Origin: Canna indica | Taxonomy: Eukaryota; Streptophyta; Magnoliopsida; Zingiberales; Cannaceae | Reading direction: 5' to 3' | NCBI GenBank assembly: GCA_034359265.1 | Contig: CP136896.1 | Span: 15,655,501 to 15,719,500, forward strand | Length of the DNA stretch: 64,000 nt | In this document: one piece after another, positions 9,780-20,571 of the stretch | How the letters are laid out: the number at the start of each line of letters is the position of its first letter | Numbering within the stretch: the first letter of the stretch is position 1 | The notes under the pieces: model-generated | Database searches by the model: none | What the model saw: the letters and a program-made list of their open reading frames with translations, nothing else | What the model was told of the DNA's origin: nothing | Position numbers and translations under genes: made by a program

Positions 9780-10471
9780 GGTCAAGCTCGCAAAAGCATC
9801 GTTGTAGGTGAATGAAGCAAACTATTGACAAACTCATGCCTTCGTCGTTGCAGACGAATGGTAATGGGGCACTCGACAATAGCTCGTAATGGAAGCGTCA
9901 AGATTGGTGGCGTCACTCAAGTGGTGACGACCGTACCCGATGAAGTGTTGGTAAAAGACCAAATGCAAGCTGAACAACAAACTAAGCAATCATGTACTCA
10001 TCAATTGCTAGGTGAGATGGAAGCAGTGTTGGCCGCGCAAGAGATAAAGATTACAGAACTTAAAGTTGGCATGGGCCAAATTGGCAAGCTGGCTAATGCT
10101 CAAGATTCACTTGAGTAGAAGTTGGTGGCGCTTCAAGACGACACTTAGGAAGTTGTAAAGCACCTACAAAATGAAATTTGAAACAAAAGGTGACATTCTC
10201 ATTACTAAACTGGGAGATACACTTAGGAGGGGCAACCCTCAGCAATGCGAGGGGTCACAACACCATGTCAACGCCGGGACCAAAACCTTATAATGGGGCT
10301 CGCGATTCCAAAGTACCGGAGAACTTCCTCTTTGGCCTAAAACAATACTTCAAGGTCACTAGAATAGACAACAAAGATATGAAAGTGTCTATTGCAAAAA
10401 TGTACTTATCTGAGGACGCAAAACTATGGTGGTGCACCAAGTACGAAGAGATTCAAAGGGAACAAAGATAG
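9780..10471 (+). pseudogene. Gypsy E gag, partial
   Basis: Two open pieces, 9825-10118 and 10178-10471, separated by stops. The second contains KPYNGARDSKVPENFLFGLK and then AKLWWCTKYEEI, the standard retrotransposon gag core (FxGxRDxxxVxxFLxxLxxYF ... DAxxWWxxxx). The first is the helical N-terminal part with ITELKVGMGQIGKLANAQ. No zinc knuckle follows because the element is deleted at about 10475. Gag forms the particle in intact elements. Family assignment is good; the product is dead. Confidence 0.65.
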
Positions 10472-10479
10472 ATACTTTG

Positions 10480-11310
10480 GACCCCAACTCTACTTCTCCA
10501 CGAGCTTACACCCTCAAATAGACAGGGATACAGAACACATAAATGTGCTCTTCGAATAATACCTCCGACACTTTATGGCAGCAAACCAAAGGGATTGGGC
10601 GAAGTTGCTTTATGTAGCCTAATTCTCCTACAACTTGCATAGGAGTTTTGCAACCAACAAGAGTCCCTTCGAAATTTTACTGGGACGACAACCTGACATG
10701 CCTCACTCATTGGTTCTTAGCTATACAAGATGCAGTCCAACTGCATATCAAATGGCCAAGGAGTTGCAACAAAACGAAGACATCGCTCGGGCCTACTTAG
10801 AATCGACAACCCGAAAAATGAAGATGTGGGCTGATGAAGGAAGGAGGCCTCGAGAATTCAAGGTCGGTGACCAAGTACTGGTAAGACTCCTACAAGCATC
10901 TCTTGGAGTTTTCCAGTGCAGAATACATAAGGGCCTCGTACGCAAATATGAAGGCCCCTTCCCCATCATCAAAAGAGTAGGGGCGGTGGCCTATCAACCC
11001 CAATTGTCTGCATGGTTCAAGATACACCCCTTCTTCCATGTGAGCAACTTGAAGCCCTACAAGGCTGACCCGCATGACGAAGAACGCAACATCCTAACTC
11101 GTCTACCTATTATACAACCAATGTTGTTTGACGCCAAGCAGAGGAAATTTTAACGGACCACAAAGTGAAGCTTGCTACCGGCATCAAAGAGCCAGAATAC
11201 CTCATCAAGTGTAAAGGACTTCCTACCTCCGAAGCTAGCTAAGAGAAGGTTAGCACGTTGCAGCACGAATAAAACATTATCAACACATACAAGAATGGGT
11301 TGACAAGGGC
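10480..11310 (+). pseudogene. Gypsy E integrase C-terminus and chromodomain
   Basis: A plus-strand frame with stops around 10500-10635 gives STSLHPQTDRDTEHIN (the integrase core around its catalytic Glu, usually HPQTDGQTE), then 10635-11153 is open: KSPFEILLGRQPDMPHSL, FKVGDQVLVRL, KYEGPFPIIKRVG and WFKIHPFFHVSNLKPY, all hallmarks of the integrase C-terminal domain. In the next frame, 11140-11290, EPEYLIKCKGLPTSEAS followed by a stop and then EKVSTLQHE is a chromodomain in which one conserved Trp became Cys and a second became a stop. Chromodomains guide integration to heterochromatin. One frameshift and several nonsense codons are present. Confidence 0.75.
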
Positions 11311-11335
11311 GTCGACTTCGTAAAGTGGGGGAGAA

Positions 11336-11807
11336 TGTTAAGGACCCTCGGGTTTGTCGAGTCCTGTAACATCTCATGATGGTCCCTAACATGCATTGTA
11401 AATATTTCATTCATCGTCCATGTAAATATGTATTGTAGGACGCTTGCGAAACATCACCACTCTAGCCCATGGCTTGGTCAGTGGGCTGTGCGACACTAGC
11501 CATAATTGTCATGCTACTCGTGATTTTGGAACCCCTTGGGTGACACAAGGGGGGTAGGCATTGTTAATTGGTATATTTCTACGTGCACCAACACTCTAGT
11601 TCAGGCATTGTTCTCTTGCTCATTTCATACAAACAATCGATTGGCCAAAACAATTTTTGCGCACAAGCATTCGGAGGTTCGGGAGCAAGTGAATTTGGAG
11701 CATGCAATTTTCAACATCGACAAAGCTATCATGTGCAAGGCTTATCTCTTGTTGGGGGCAAGGGAGTCGCACGGATGCTTGGTGCCCAAAAAGATAAGTT
11801 CGTGACA
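11336..11807 (+). repeat. 3' LTR of gypsy E
   Basis: It starts TGTTAAGGACCC right after the polypurine tract and ends GATAAGTTCGTGACA (472 bp). The last 270 bp match the 5' LTR. TG...CA boundaries fit the class. Confidence 0.75.
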
Positions 11808-11923
11808 ACATGGTCGTAGTCGGTACTTGCCACCTGCGCGTATTCATTGTCAGCATCTAACTGATAATGCTTCACAAGATCGCCTTCACCTTGTGTGACC
11901 ATCTTAGTATAGGTAGCCTGCAA
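11808..11923 (-). other. Exon-like fragment of unknown gene
   Basis: On the minus strand, right after TTTTGCAG (a good splice acceptor, about 11924), an open run reads ATYTKMVTQGEGDLVKHY then QLDADNEYAQVASTDYDHV before it meets the gypsy LTR. Composition and acceptor suggest a real coding exon cut by the insertion. I do not recognise the family, and it could be chance. Confidence 0.35.
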
Positions 11924-12116
11924 AACAAACTTAATTAAATTATATATTGGAGGTCAAAATAAATATTAATATAATTATGCACCAAAATGATCTTTGATGT
12001 CCCGTTAATAAAATCCGCCCAATGAGGGCTATGCAAATACCTATGTGTAGCCTCAAATACCTTAAGAGAGCTAGCAAATATATATGTACATGTTTTATTT
12101 ATCATGCGTCCCCTAC
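11924..12116. other. AT-rich spacer
   Basis: No gene or repeat ends recognised between the exon-like fragment and the microsatellite. Confidence 0.4.
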
Positions 12117-12777
<661 letters not shown>

Positions 12778-13114
12778 GGGAAAAGGACTAAATTTACCTT
12801 TGAAGTATTGAAAAATATGCAAATTTGCTCATTAACTATGTTTTTGATCAAAATTGCCCTTGACATTACATAATTGGATCATTTTTGCCCTTTTTCTTAA
12901 CTAAAGTCCACATCAACAAATAGAAGCCAACGTGACAAGTGTAGCTTGGTCACATAAGATGCCACGATGAAAAATGATATGTGGCAATTATGTACTGACA
13001 TGGGCAATTTTGGCCTAAGACATATTTAAGGGGCAAATTTATATATTTTTCAATACTTTAGGGATAAATTTGCATATTTTTTAATACTCCAGGGGCAAAT
13101 TTGATCATTTTCTC
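12778..13114. mobile_element. MITE K1 (long terminal inverted repeats)
   Basis: Left end GGGAAAAGGACTAAATTTACC and right complement GAGAAAATGATCAAATTTGCC start inverted repeats of about 55 bp that share TATGCAAATTT. The interior has CACATAAGATGCCACGATG and no coding capacity. Element K2 at 14147-14485 belongs to the same family. No clean target duplication was found, so the superfamily (Mutator-like by long ends) is a guess. Confidence 0.6.
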
Positions 13115-13525
13115 TTGAATAAAATCTATATGGTGCTCAGCCAACGTGTTTTAAGTCCATTGCACGATTTCTGCAAGTTTAGCTTCTACATTAGAATTTT
13201 AACAAATACTTTAGTGAATTTCTTGAGAAATATAAATTTTAAATATGGAACAAAAATAATATTTAAAAGATATATTTGATTACTAAAATAAAAATTAAAT
13301 TAAATTAAATTATTAGTCACATAGTGGTAATGCTTGCATTTGTAAATCGTGATGGTGTTGTCTTATTTAGCTAACATTTTGGTTCTTGATATCATTTGCT
13401 ATTTATTTTACTTCTTTTATCTATTTATTAATTTCCCTATTTTATGTGTTTATAATTACAAAATTAATTAGATTTTTTATTTTTTAGTTTGTAGTTTCTC
13501 ATAGTTACTATTGCAGGCAATGTTG
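13115..13525. other. AT-rich spacer between MITEs
   Basis: No gene or structured repeat seen. Confidence 0.45.
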
Positions 13526-13741
13526 TAGGGGTGAGCACGGGTCGGGACGTCCCGATCTGGCCCGACTCAAAAGTTCGAAGAAAATCTTATCACAGTTCAA
13601 AATCAGAACGAGACCAGGACAAGATCAAGATGCTTCATATTCGAGATCGAGACTGGGACACATATTTGCGTCCCGACTCAAAATCGGGACGGCACCAAGA
13701 CATACCAAATCTCGACCCGTCCCGACCCGAACTCACCCCTA
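13526..13741. mobile_element. hAT-type MITE L
   Basis: Terminal inverted repeats TAGGGGTGAGCACGGGTCGGG and its near-complement ending CGAACTCACCCCTA. The flanking 8-mers CAATGTTG and CTATATTG match at 6 of 8 bases, fitting an old hAT target duplication. The interior repeats TCGGGAC and CCCGACTC. Length 216 bp. Confidence 0.65.
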
Positions 13742-13884
13742 CTATATTGGTTGGTTTCTTATTACAATGACAAGTGACTAAAGCTGATAATTCATATCTT
13801 TGAGTAAACAATTCAGTTACAACACAAAGTATAATTGTCAAGCTTATATTTTTTTGATTTTGGTAAAGATGATATCAACATCAT

Positions 13885-14105
13885 TCTTAGTGCTTGTTTA
13901 GTTCATAGGATTAAGGGAGATAAGATAAGATATGGATTTGAATCCATTATTTGTTTAGTGCATTGATTAGAAAAAAATAGGATTTGAATAATATAAAAAT
14001 TAATATGATACCCGATATATAGCGGATTTAAAAGATTCATATCCACATTCTTTCATTTATTATTCAATCATATCATATCATATCCAATGAAACAAATATA
14101 TCATT
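13885..14105. mobile_element. Possible Tourist-like MITE
   Basis: Left end CTTGTTTAGTTCATAGGAT and right complement TTTGTTTCATTGGATATGA form imperfect inverted repeats, with GATAAGATAAGATATGG mirrored by the CATATCATATCATATCC block. Boundaries and target site are not certain. Confidence 0.4.
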
Positions 14106-14146
14106 ATAGTATTGATTAGAACCACATTAACAATATTAATATATAA

Positions 14147-14485
14147 AAGAAAAAATAATTAAATTTGTCACTGAAGTATTAAAAATAGTACAAATTTGCC
14201 CCTAAAATATTAAAAAATGTACAAATTTGTCCTTTAAATATATTTTGGGCTAAAATTGCCCTTATCAGTATATAATTGTCACGTGTCATTTTTCACCATG
14301 ACATCTTATATGGCCGAGTTTCACTTGTTACGTTGGCTTTTGTTTGTTGACGTGGACTTCCGTTATGAAAAAATGGCAAAATTGATTTAATTATGTAACT
14401 TCGAGAAAAATTTTGATCAAAAATATAATTAAAGGATAAATTTATATATTTTTAATATTTCAAGAATAAATTTGGCCCTTTCCCC
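14147..14485. mobile_element. MITE K2, same family as K1
   Basis: Inverted ends start with GAAAAAATAATTAAATTTG on the left and GGGGAAAGGGCCAAATTTA (complement) on the right. The central part, ACGTGTCATTTTTCACC then TGACATCTTATATGGCC, is the inverse of the K1 core, so K2 lies in the opposite orientation. Confidence 0.6.
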
Positions 14486-15211
14486 TATTTAATTTATTGA
14501 TTGAGCAAAAGATTCTTTCTCGAAATCGTTTTGTTGTCAATTGTTGTCATCTCCCATGGTCTTATCTTCGTAGCATGTACAAATCATATATAATATTTCT
14601 CAATTATTAGAACGGTCCAAATTATATAATACTTCTCAATTATATAATTTGACTATATGATTAGAGTATATGTTTTTATTACCTAACTACCCTCAACTGC
14701 ACTATAAGTGTCTAATTTAATCTATAAAATACAAAATCTTCAACCATTTTCCTATTCTTTTGATGGTAAACATATTAATTTTATCAATGAGAAAATTTTA
14801 TTGTATGTTTTATAAATTATTCATTTAATTTTATAAAATTTTGTATTTAAGCCTTTGTAAAGTACTTCATATTTTAGAAACACTCAAGGATATTCCAATT
14901 TATTGTGTAGTTTTATTTCATTGACTACTGGATGTTATTTGGGCAGGTTTCAAAACTACAAAATCGAAACTTTAAACTCAAAATATCAGCAAATAACCCA
15001 CTAAACTTCAGCTGATTGATCAAGAATTGAATGTTAGCAAATGTAAATATATAGAAAGCCAGGGCAACGACTCTTAGCAGATAGAAATCTAGGAGTTACA
15101 GTGCTAGTAAATCGTTCGTTGACCGAATATTTGTCAAGATTCAACTGAACCATACTGAAAAATTATAGTACATATAGGTCAAACTTCGATTGACCAAAGA
15201 CCGATCGAGGA
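14486..15211. other. AT-rich DNA without recognised features
   Basis: No open frame with a recognisable domain and no terminal repeats seen. Confidence 0.4.
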
Positions 15212-16904
15212 TGTCAAGCCTCGGTCCGGCCCCAGCCCTAGTGGCTCCACCTTGAGATGCGACAACGGCAACTTGAACACCACACAACAGAAGGAAAACC
15301 ACGAATCCTTATCATAAAATCATTAAATTGATGATTACATTCAAAAGCCCAACGTGACAATACAAACAATAAGGAGTGGTTCATTTAAATTCAAAGTTTA
15401 AACAAACATTTAGTAATCAACATATTGCAACTCCATAATAGGCAATATCATAATTTAAGTAATTTTAAACGATAGAATAAAACAAAATAAGATACAAAAG
15501 CAATTGCCATCAGAGCTCCATATCTACTAGTTGTCTACAAGCTATCTACAACCCTATATAGCGATTGGCAACTCACATCTATAAGTATGAAACAAAAAAA
15601 CGGAGGTCAGCATGTGCTCAATAGGTGAATAACAATATGATCAACAACATGTATCAATTGTCAAATCAACAAAGAATAACAATATGACCTAAGATGTAGT
15701 CGAAGACGATATATACAACAAATGCTCCCCACCTACTCTTAGACAATGTCAACCAAATCAACGAGCGTTTGGACCATGGGTAAAAACCCCGCACTCTACC
15801 ACCCATAGAGCGGTATCAACTGTTCGCTCTAACAATGATGTGACTACCCCATCCAGCATGTAGCCCATCAGATGTCGCATCAGGCACCATCACACCTGAA
15901 GGTGCCCAAAGTTAATTAGTCAACATCCATACCTGACTACCTCATCCAACATGTAGCCCAATATTGACTAGTCATTAATATCCATATCATCACCCATGTC
16001 TAGAGGGTACCGTCATATAATGGTCTAGGACCGAAGTCCTCTCCAAGGTCGCATCCTCTAGGTCGATAATAATCATGCAATTCAACTCTAAGAGTGAACA
16101 ATGTGTATCACCATAATCAACATGGAAGCAAAAATAACATCACCATGATCAACATTATAGCATCAACTCCATGTGATAATGACATGGTCAATAGGATAAC
16201 AACATGCTCAATAGGGAGATAGCACCATAGATAGCAACGAGATGTTATGCATGAAATAGTGAGCTCAATTCACCATATAACTAGTATGACATACTAGGAT
16301 CAACAATTAACATCAACAAGTGACAACAAAGTTTGACACGTTCAATTTATCTATATGGCATGCCCAACAATAATATGCAACAAGAGGTCAATAAACTTTA
16401 AGAAGCAAGACAAACACCGGATCAAACGAGTATTTCTGTCATTCATTTGTGGCGATGAACCAACAACGAACAAGGAACGACTGACTTGTAGGCACAACTC
16501 ACCCTCCAAAATAACAATCATTTCAAACTAATTAATTAAATAACTAATGTCAAATAAATTCTCCATCTAACAAATTAATATTATTTAAACACCTCCACAA
16601 TTAACCTACAAAAAGGATGTCTGAATGATGTTTTCTAGGGAAACTAAACCAACCATTTCATTCGACAAGTGTAAATCTTTAAGTTGGATATTAACCTCAA
16701 CCTTATTTAACAATAAGTCATCCAAATAATTTAATTTCAACACTCACTTTTGTAGATAAATAAGTAAAATCGTTATTTCCCGTCTCTTCCTCCTCTGCCC
16801 CCTCTCTCCTACCTCTCTTATACCCATCGCCCACCAACCTCCACCGGCCAATTATCCAACTGTGTCGGTCGGCCCCTTCGCTGTCCCCGCCCTCTCCTCA
16901 AGCC
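15212..16904 (-). mobile_element. Gypsy LTR-like block, minus orientation
   Basis: It starts TGTCAAGCCTCGG, the inverse of a gypsy LTR end (...CCGAGGCTTGACA), and contains the CACTCTACCACCCATAGAGC region and the repeated GACTACC(C/T)CATCCA(A/G)CATGTAGCCC motif (about 15845 and 15940) seen in long Del-type LTRs. The right limit near 16900 is uncertain, and no coding region belongs to it. Confidence 0.4.
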
Positions 16905-17760
16905 TCAAGCCCCAACCTTCTGGCGGTTGGGCGGTGGCACTGGCGAAGAATATCCTCTATTATAGAGTTGATCATCGAGAAGGGTGTAGTAACTTGTCGT
17001 CAGTCTGAACTTATATGGATTGGAGGTGTGCTCCGATATTTCTCCTCGTCTGAGGTAGATTATGTAGGGGATCCTCCAATCAGTGGTTTGATCGATTGCT
17101 TGGACCTCGCCCGGGGTGTCGATCGACTGGATGCTCGACTGGCCGAGGACTTGTTGTATGACTGACATGTTGTTTTGAGGTTTCCTGGTGCTAGCGAGCT
17201 TGGATAACAACTCGACTCAAGTATTTTCTTCTAGAGATATGTGATGGATCACACAATTATCGAAGTTAGTTATTAAAGAATGTACTAATGAGGGGTACCT
17301 TTCAAGGGCCGGGGTCCCTTGCTTAGCGATTGCCATTGACTTGTCCTACGACAAGCTGTGAGTCGCTTTTCACAATCACATTACGGGCTTTTAGGTCTTG
17401 GGTGAGCTTTAGCACGGCGATTAGCTGGGCTTCGTATTCCTCCTAGTTGTTAGAAGGGACTGCTCTAGTGTGATTCCATGACCGTTCTCCAAGATGATGT
17501 CATCTCTACTTCCTTTTTCGTTCGAGGCGCCGTCCTAGTTGGGGGTGCCCTGCTGGTCTGTGAATTCGACTATGAACTCTCCAGCGCTTGGGCCTTGATA
17601 GGACCTCTGGGCTGGTATTCAATGATGAATTTTGAGAACTCCACCGACCAAGATAACATCCATCCGATGAACTCAGGCTTGGCCAGGACATGTCTGATTG
17701 ACTGTTATATATATGTACCTGGATATGGTGACTCCGACCTTTAGTCTTCTGGCTGAGATG
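16905..17760 (-). pseudogene. RNase H and pre-integrase region of gypsy P
   Basis: At 17640-17400 the minus strand gives QGPSAGEFIVEFTDQQG (usually KGQALADFIAEF), GASNEKGSRDDIILE (usually DGASNxxGSGAGxxLE) and, in another frame, VIVKSDSQLVVGQV, the dual RNase H pattern of Tat elements. The stretch 17210-16905 has MLSKLASTRKPQNN and WRIPYIIYLRRGEI, and its end YYTLLDDQLYNRGYSSP is the start of the zinc-binding part of integrase, where the element stops. Several catalytic positions are altered and many stops are present. Confidence 0.75.
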
Positions 17761-17860
17761 ACCAGGGCGAAGGCGAGCTTCTCTAGCCTCTAGTATCTGA
17801 TTTCGGGCCCTTGGAGGACCTTGCTAATGAAATAGATCAGCTTCTTATCCTTCCCTATTC

Positions 17861-18800
17861 TCAAACTAGCACTGAGCTGAGGGAATTTTCTATGACCGTA
17901 AGGTAGAGGAAGAGTGTCTCTCCTGGTTGTGGCTTATCCAAAACTGATGGGCTGGTGAGGAAATTTATGAGTTCCTCGAATGCTCGTATGCACTTCTTGT
18001 CCCACTGAAATTGTTGTTTCTTTCTCAGAATTTTGAAGAAGGATGCGACCCTGTCGGCTAACCTAGAGATGAATTTGGACAGGGCGGCCATTCTTCTAGT
18101 GAGCTGTTGTACTTCTTTGGTGTTGCATGGGCTACACATTTCTTGGATAGCTTGACACTTTGAGGATTGGCTTCGATTCCTCAGTTTGTAAGAATGAAAC
18201 CAAGGAACTTGCCACCGTGAACTCCGAAGGCATACTTCTTCGGGTTCATTCTCATGCTGTAGTGCTTGAGTTGGCTGAAGATCTTGATGAGATCGCTGCA
18301 GTGGTCTCTAGTGGTCGGTGTTTCGACGACAATGTCATCTACATACACCTCCATGTCGTCTAGCTCCTGCATTTGTGACCCTGAAGGGCATTACTTGCAG
18401 TAGAAGTTGTCATGCTCGGTGATGAAAACTGTCTTTTTCTCATCTTCTGAAAGGTATTCGGATCTGATTGTAGCCTGAATAGGCATCCATGAAGCACAGG
18501 TACTGGTATCCCGAGGAGTCGTCAACAAGCTTGTCTATGCACGACAGTGTGTAGGAGTCTTTTGTACAGGCTTTGCTAAGGTCGGTGAAATCGACGCACA
18601 TCCATTATTTTACTGAGTGGTTTTTGACCATCACAACATGTGCAGGCCATGTGATAAACTTGACTACTATTATAAAACCTGCTTTCATCAGCTTTTTGAT
18701 CTCTTCGAGAGATGCTTGTTGGTGCTCGGCCCCAAGCTTTCTTTACTTCTGTGTTGCGAGCTTGACTGGGGGTCGATGGCGAGCTTGTGGTAGATGACTT
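17861..18800 (-). pseudogene. Reverse transcriptase of gypsy P
   Basis: Minus-strand frames contain FTDLSKACTKDSYTLS and CFMDAYSGYNQI (about 18610-18460), then VYVDDIVVETPTTRDHCSDL (18372-18181) with the catalytic YVDD, MRMNPKKYAFGVHGGKFLGF, and at 18139-17861 RRMAALSKFISRLADRV then FQWDKKCIRAFEEL, the standard join of reverse transcriptase to RNase H. The Asp in FMDAYSGY and both Asp of YVDD are kept, but frameshifts (near 18380 and 18160) and stops divide the gene. Confidence 0.85.
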
Positions 18801-18915
18801 GTATGGGCTCCTATGTTAGTTAGCTGTTAGGGGGGAAGCCCGGTCTTGTACATCTCCTCTGCATGGGGTCGGTAGGTTGAGGCCGCTCTTGAACATCTCC
18901 TTTGGGGTCCAATTT

Positions 18916-19796
18916 TTAAATTATGGGTTGGTGTTCTGTGTGAAGAATTGAAACTGTGAACTGCGATGAGGTATTCATTATTTCTTTCAGCTCGGTAGGC
19001 ATGAGCTTTAGGAACTCATTATAGCATATGCGAGCTGCCTTCTTATCTACATGGACCACTCCCACTTCCGTGTCTGAGACGGGGAACTTGATCGCTAGGT
19101 GGGGAGTCGATATGATGACCCCCAAGTTATTCAACGATGGTCAGCCCAGGATCATGTGATAAGGGCTGGGGCATTGGACGACCATGTACTGCATGTCCAT
19201 TGATTTTGTCCTCGGTGGGGAGTCGAATGTTGTTGTCAGTTAGAGGTTGCCTTGGACATTGAATCGTTCTCTTGAAATGCCGATGAGGTCCCTATGGTAA
19301 GGATAAAGTGAGGTTTCGCTGATGTGCATCTTCTTGATGTTGAGTAGAACAAGATATCAGCTGAGCTCCCCTGATCTACTAGGACTTTCCTGACAAGGAA
19401 ATCGACATTGATTATAGAGAAAACGACATGGTCATGTAGATATTTATCAATTCCTTGAAAATCATATTCATAGAAGGATATTCTCGAGGTTGATACGCGT
19501 GGCCTTTGTGAGCGAGTTGCGTCGTTGATTGCCATGATGGCTCGGAGGGATTTCTTTCTGGCCAAGCTTGTCTCGCCTCTTTCGGCGAATCCTCCTGCTA
19601 TGTAGTCGATGACTTCACGGATTTTGGTGTTCGGCTGATCAGCTTTGCGGGCGTCATAATTGCCTGGTGTTCTACTTGGACTTAGGCGCTGGTGGTCGTA
19701 GTCCTGTTGGTCTCGGCTACGACTTCGTCTACGGTGGGCATAGCGGTCGAGGCGGTCTTCTTTGATTAGGCGCTTAATTTGTTCTCTGAACATCAC
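18916..19796 (-). pseudogene. Aspartic protease region of gypsy P
   Basis: The open piece 19796-19236 begins with basic gag tail sequence (IKRLIKEDRLDRYAHRRRSR), includes REVIDYIAGG and then VDFLVRKVLVDQGSSADILF, the retropepsin site with DQGSS in place of the usual D(T/S)G. After a frameshift, NNLGVIISTPHLAIKFP (19134-18916) matches the conserved segment after the ILGRPxLN motif. The enzyme would mature the polyprotein. At least one frameshift separates the two parts. Confidence 0.75.
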
Positions 19797-19944
19797 ACAT
19801 TATCCTCGGTGGTATGCCTATAGGTGCGATGGAACTCACACTTCTTGCTTTTGTCGACGTTAGGCAGGGGTTTCGGCCTCACCGAGCTACTGGGAAGCTT
19901 ATCGACATGGCAGATCTCCAGAAGGATAATCTCATTCCTAGTGT

Positions 19945-20571
19945 TTAATGGAGAGTATTCACCAAATCTAGGGCTAGGTCGAGACGACGACCACCCTCTC
20001 CTTTCACAGTCCTAGTTACGACAGTCTCTCTCTTCGCCCCCTTTGTCGGGTTTCTTGGACTTCTTATCCTCGATGGTGTCCTGGATGATCTGTTTGTCGG
20101 CCTTTCTAGCCTCTCGGAGTTCTTCCATCTCCACTCAAAACTTGGCCATATGCTTGGGTTTTGCCATGGCGATGTGGTCAGCAAAGTGCCCGGGCTTTAG
20201 CTCATGCTTGATGGAAAATAGCTCGACATGTGGGTCGAGGATTTGGATCTCCATGGCTGCAGCATGGAATCTCTTCAGATAGTCTCTTAGCGACTCGTGT
20301 TGTCCCTGCTTGATGTAATGAAGGGAGTCTTCGGTCTTGGAGTAAATCTATGACGAAGAGAATTAATTAGTGAAGGCTCGGGGAGCTCCTGGAAGGTATG
20401 TATAGACCCTGATAGGAGGGTAGAAAACCATAGCAGTGCGGCCTTTTCTAGGAAGTTTGGAAAGGCTTGGCAGAGGATATAGTCGGTTGCGCCATTGAGG
20501 AGCATCATCGACCTGAACATCGTCAGGTGAGTGATCAGATCACTTGTTCTATCGTAGGGCTAGAGCGTGGT
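19945..20571 (-). pseudogene. Gag of gypsy P, partial
   Basis: The stretch 20520-20287 reads MFRSMMLLNGATDYILCQAF then LEKAALLWFSTLLSGSI, a clear gag core of the Tat group (MLLNGATDxxxCRAFPxxLxGxAxxWFxxLxPGSI). Further gag sequence at 20184-19945 is in another frame. The N-terminal part is missing because element M begins at 20572, only about 50 bases upstream of the first readable codon. Gag would form the particle. The family call is firm. Confidence 0.75.

Larger units (their letters stand above)
9510..11807 (+). mobile_element. Chromovirus-type Ty3/gypsy element E, internally deleted
   Basis: It has two LTR copies (9510-9763, truncated at its 5' side; 11336-11807, complete), a degenerate primer site just after the first, a short gag, then integrase C-terminus with chromodomain, and a polypurine tract (AAAGTGGGGGAGA, about 11322) before the 3' LTR. 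Protease, reverse transcriptase, RNase H and most of integrase are missing. The LTRs differ at many positions, so the insertion is old. Confidence 0.75.
16905..20571 (-). mobile_element. Tat-lineage Ty3/gypsy element P, truncated at both ends
   Basis: The minus strand carries gag, aspartic protease, reverse transcriptase, RNase H and the start of the region before integrase, in gypsy order, riddled with stops and frameshifts. It is cut at 20571 by the LTR of element M and ends at about 16905 against LTR-like DNA. No LTRs of its own are visible. Confidence 0.8.
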
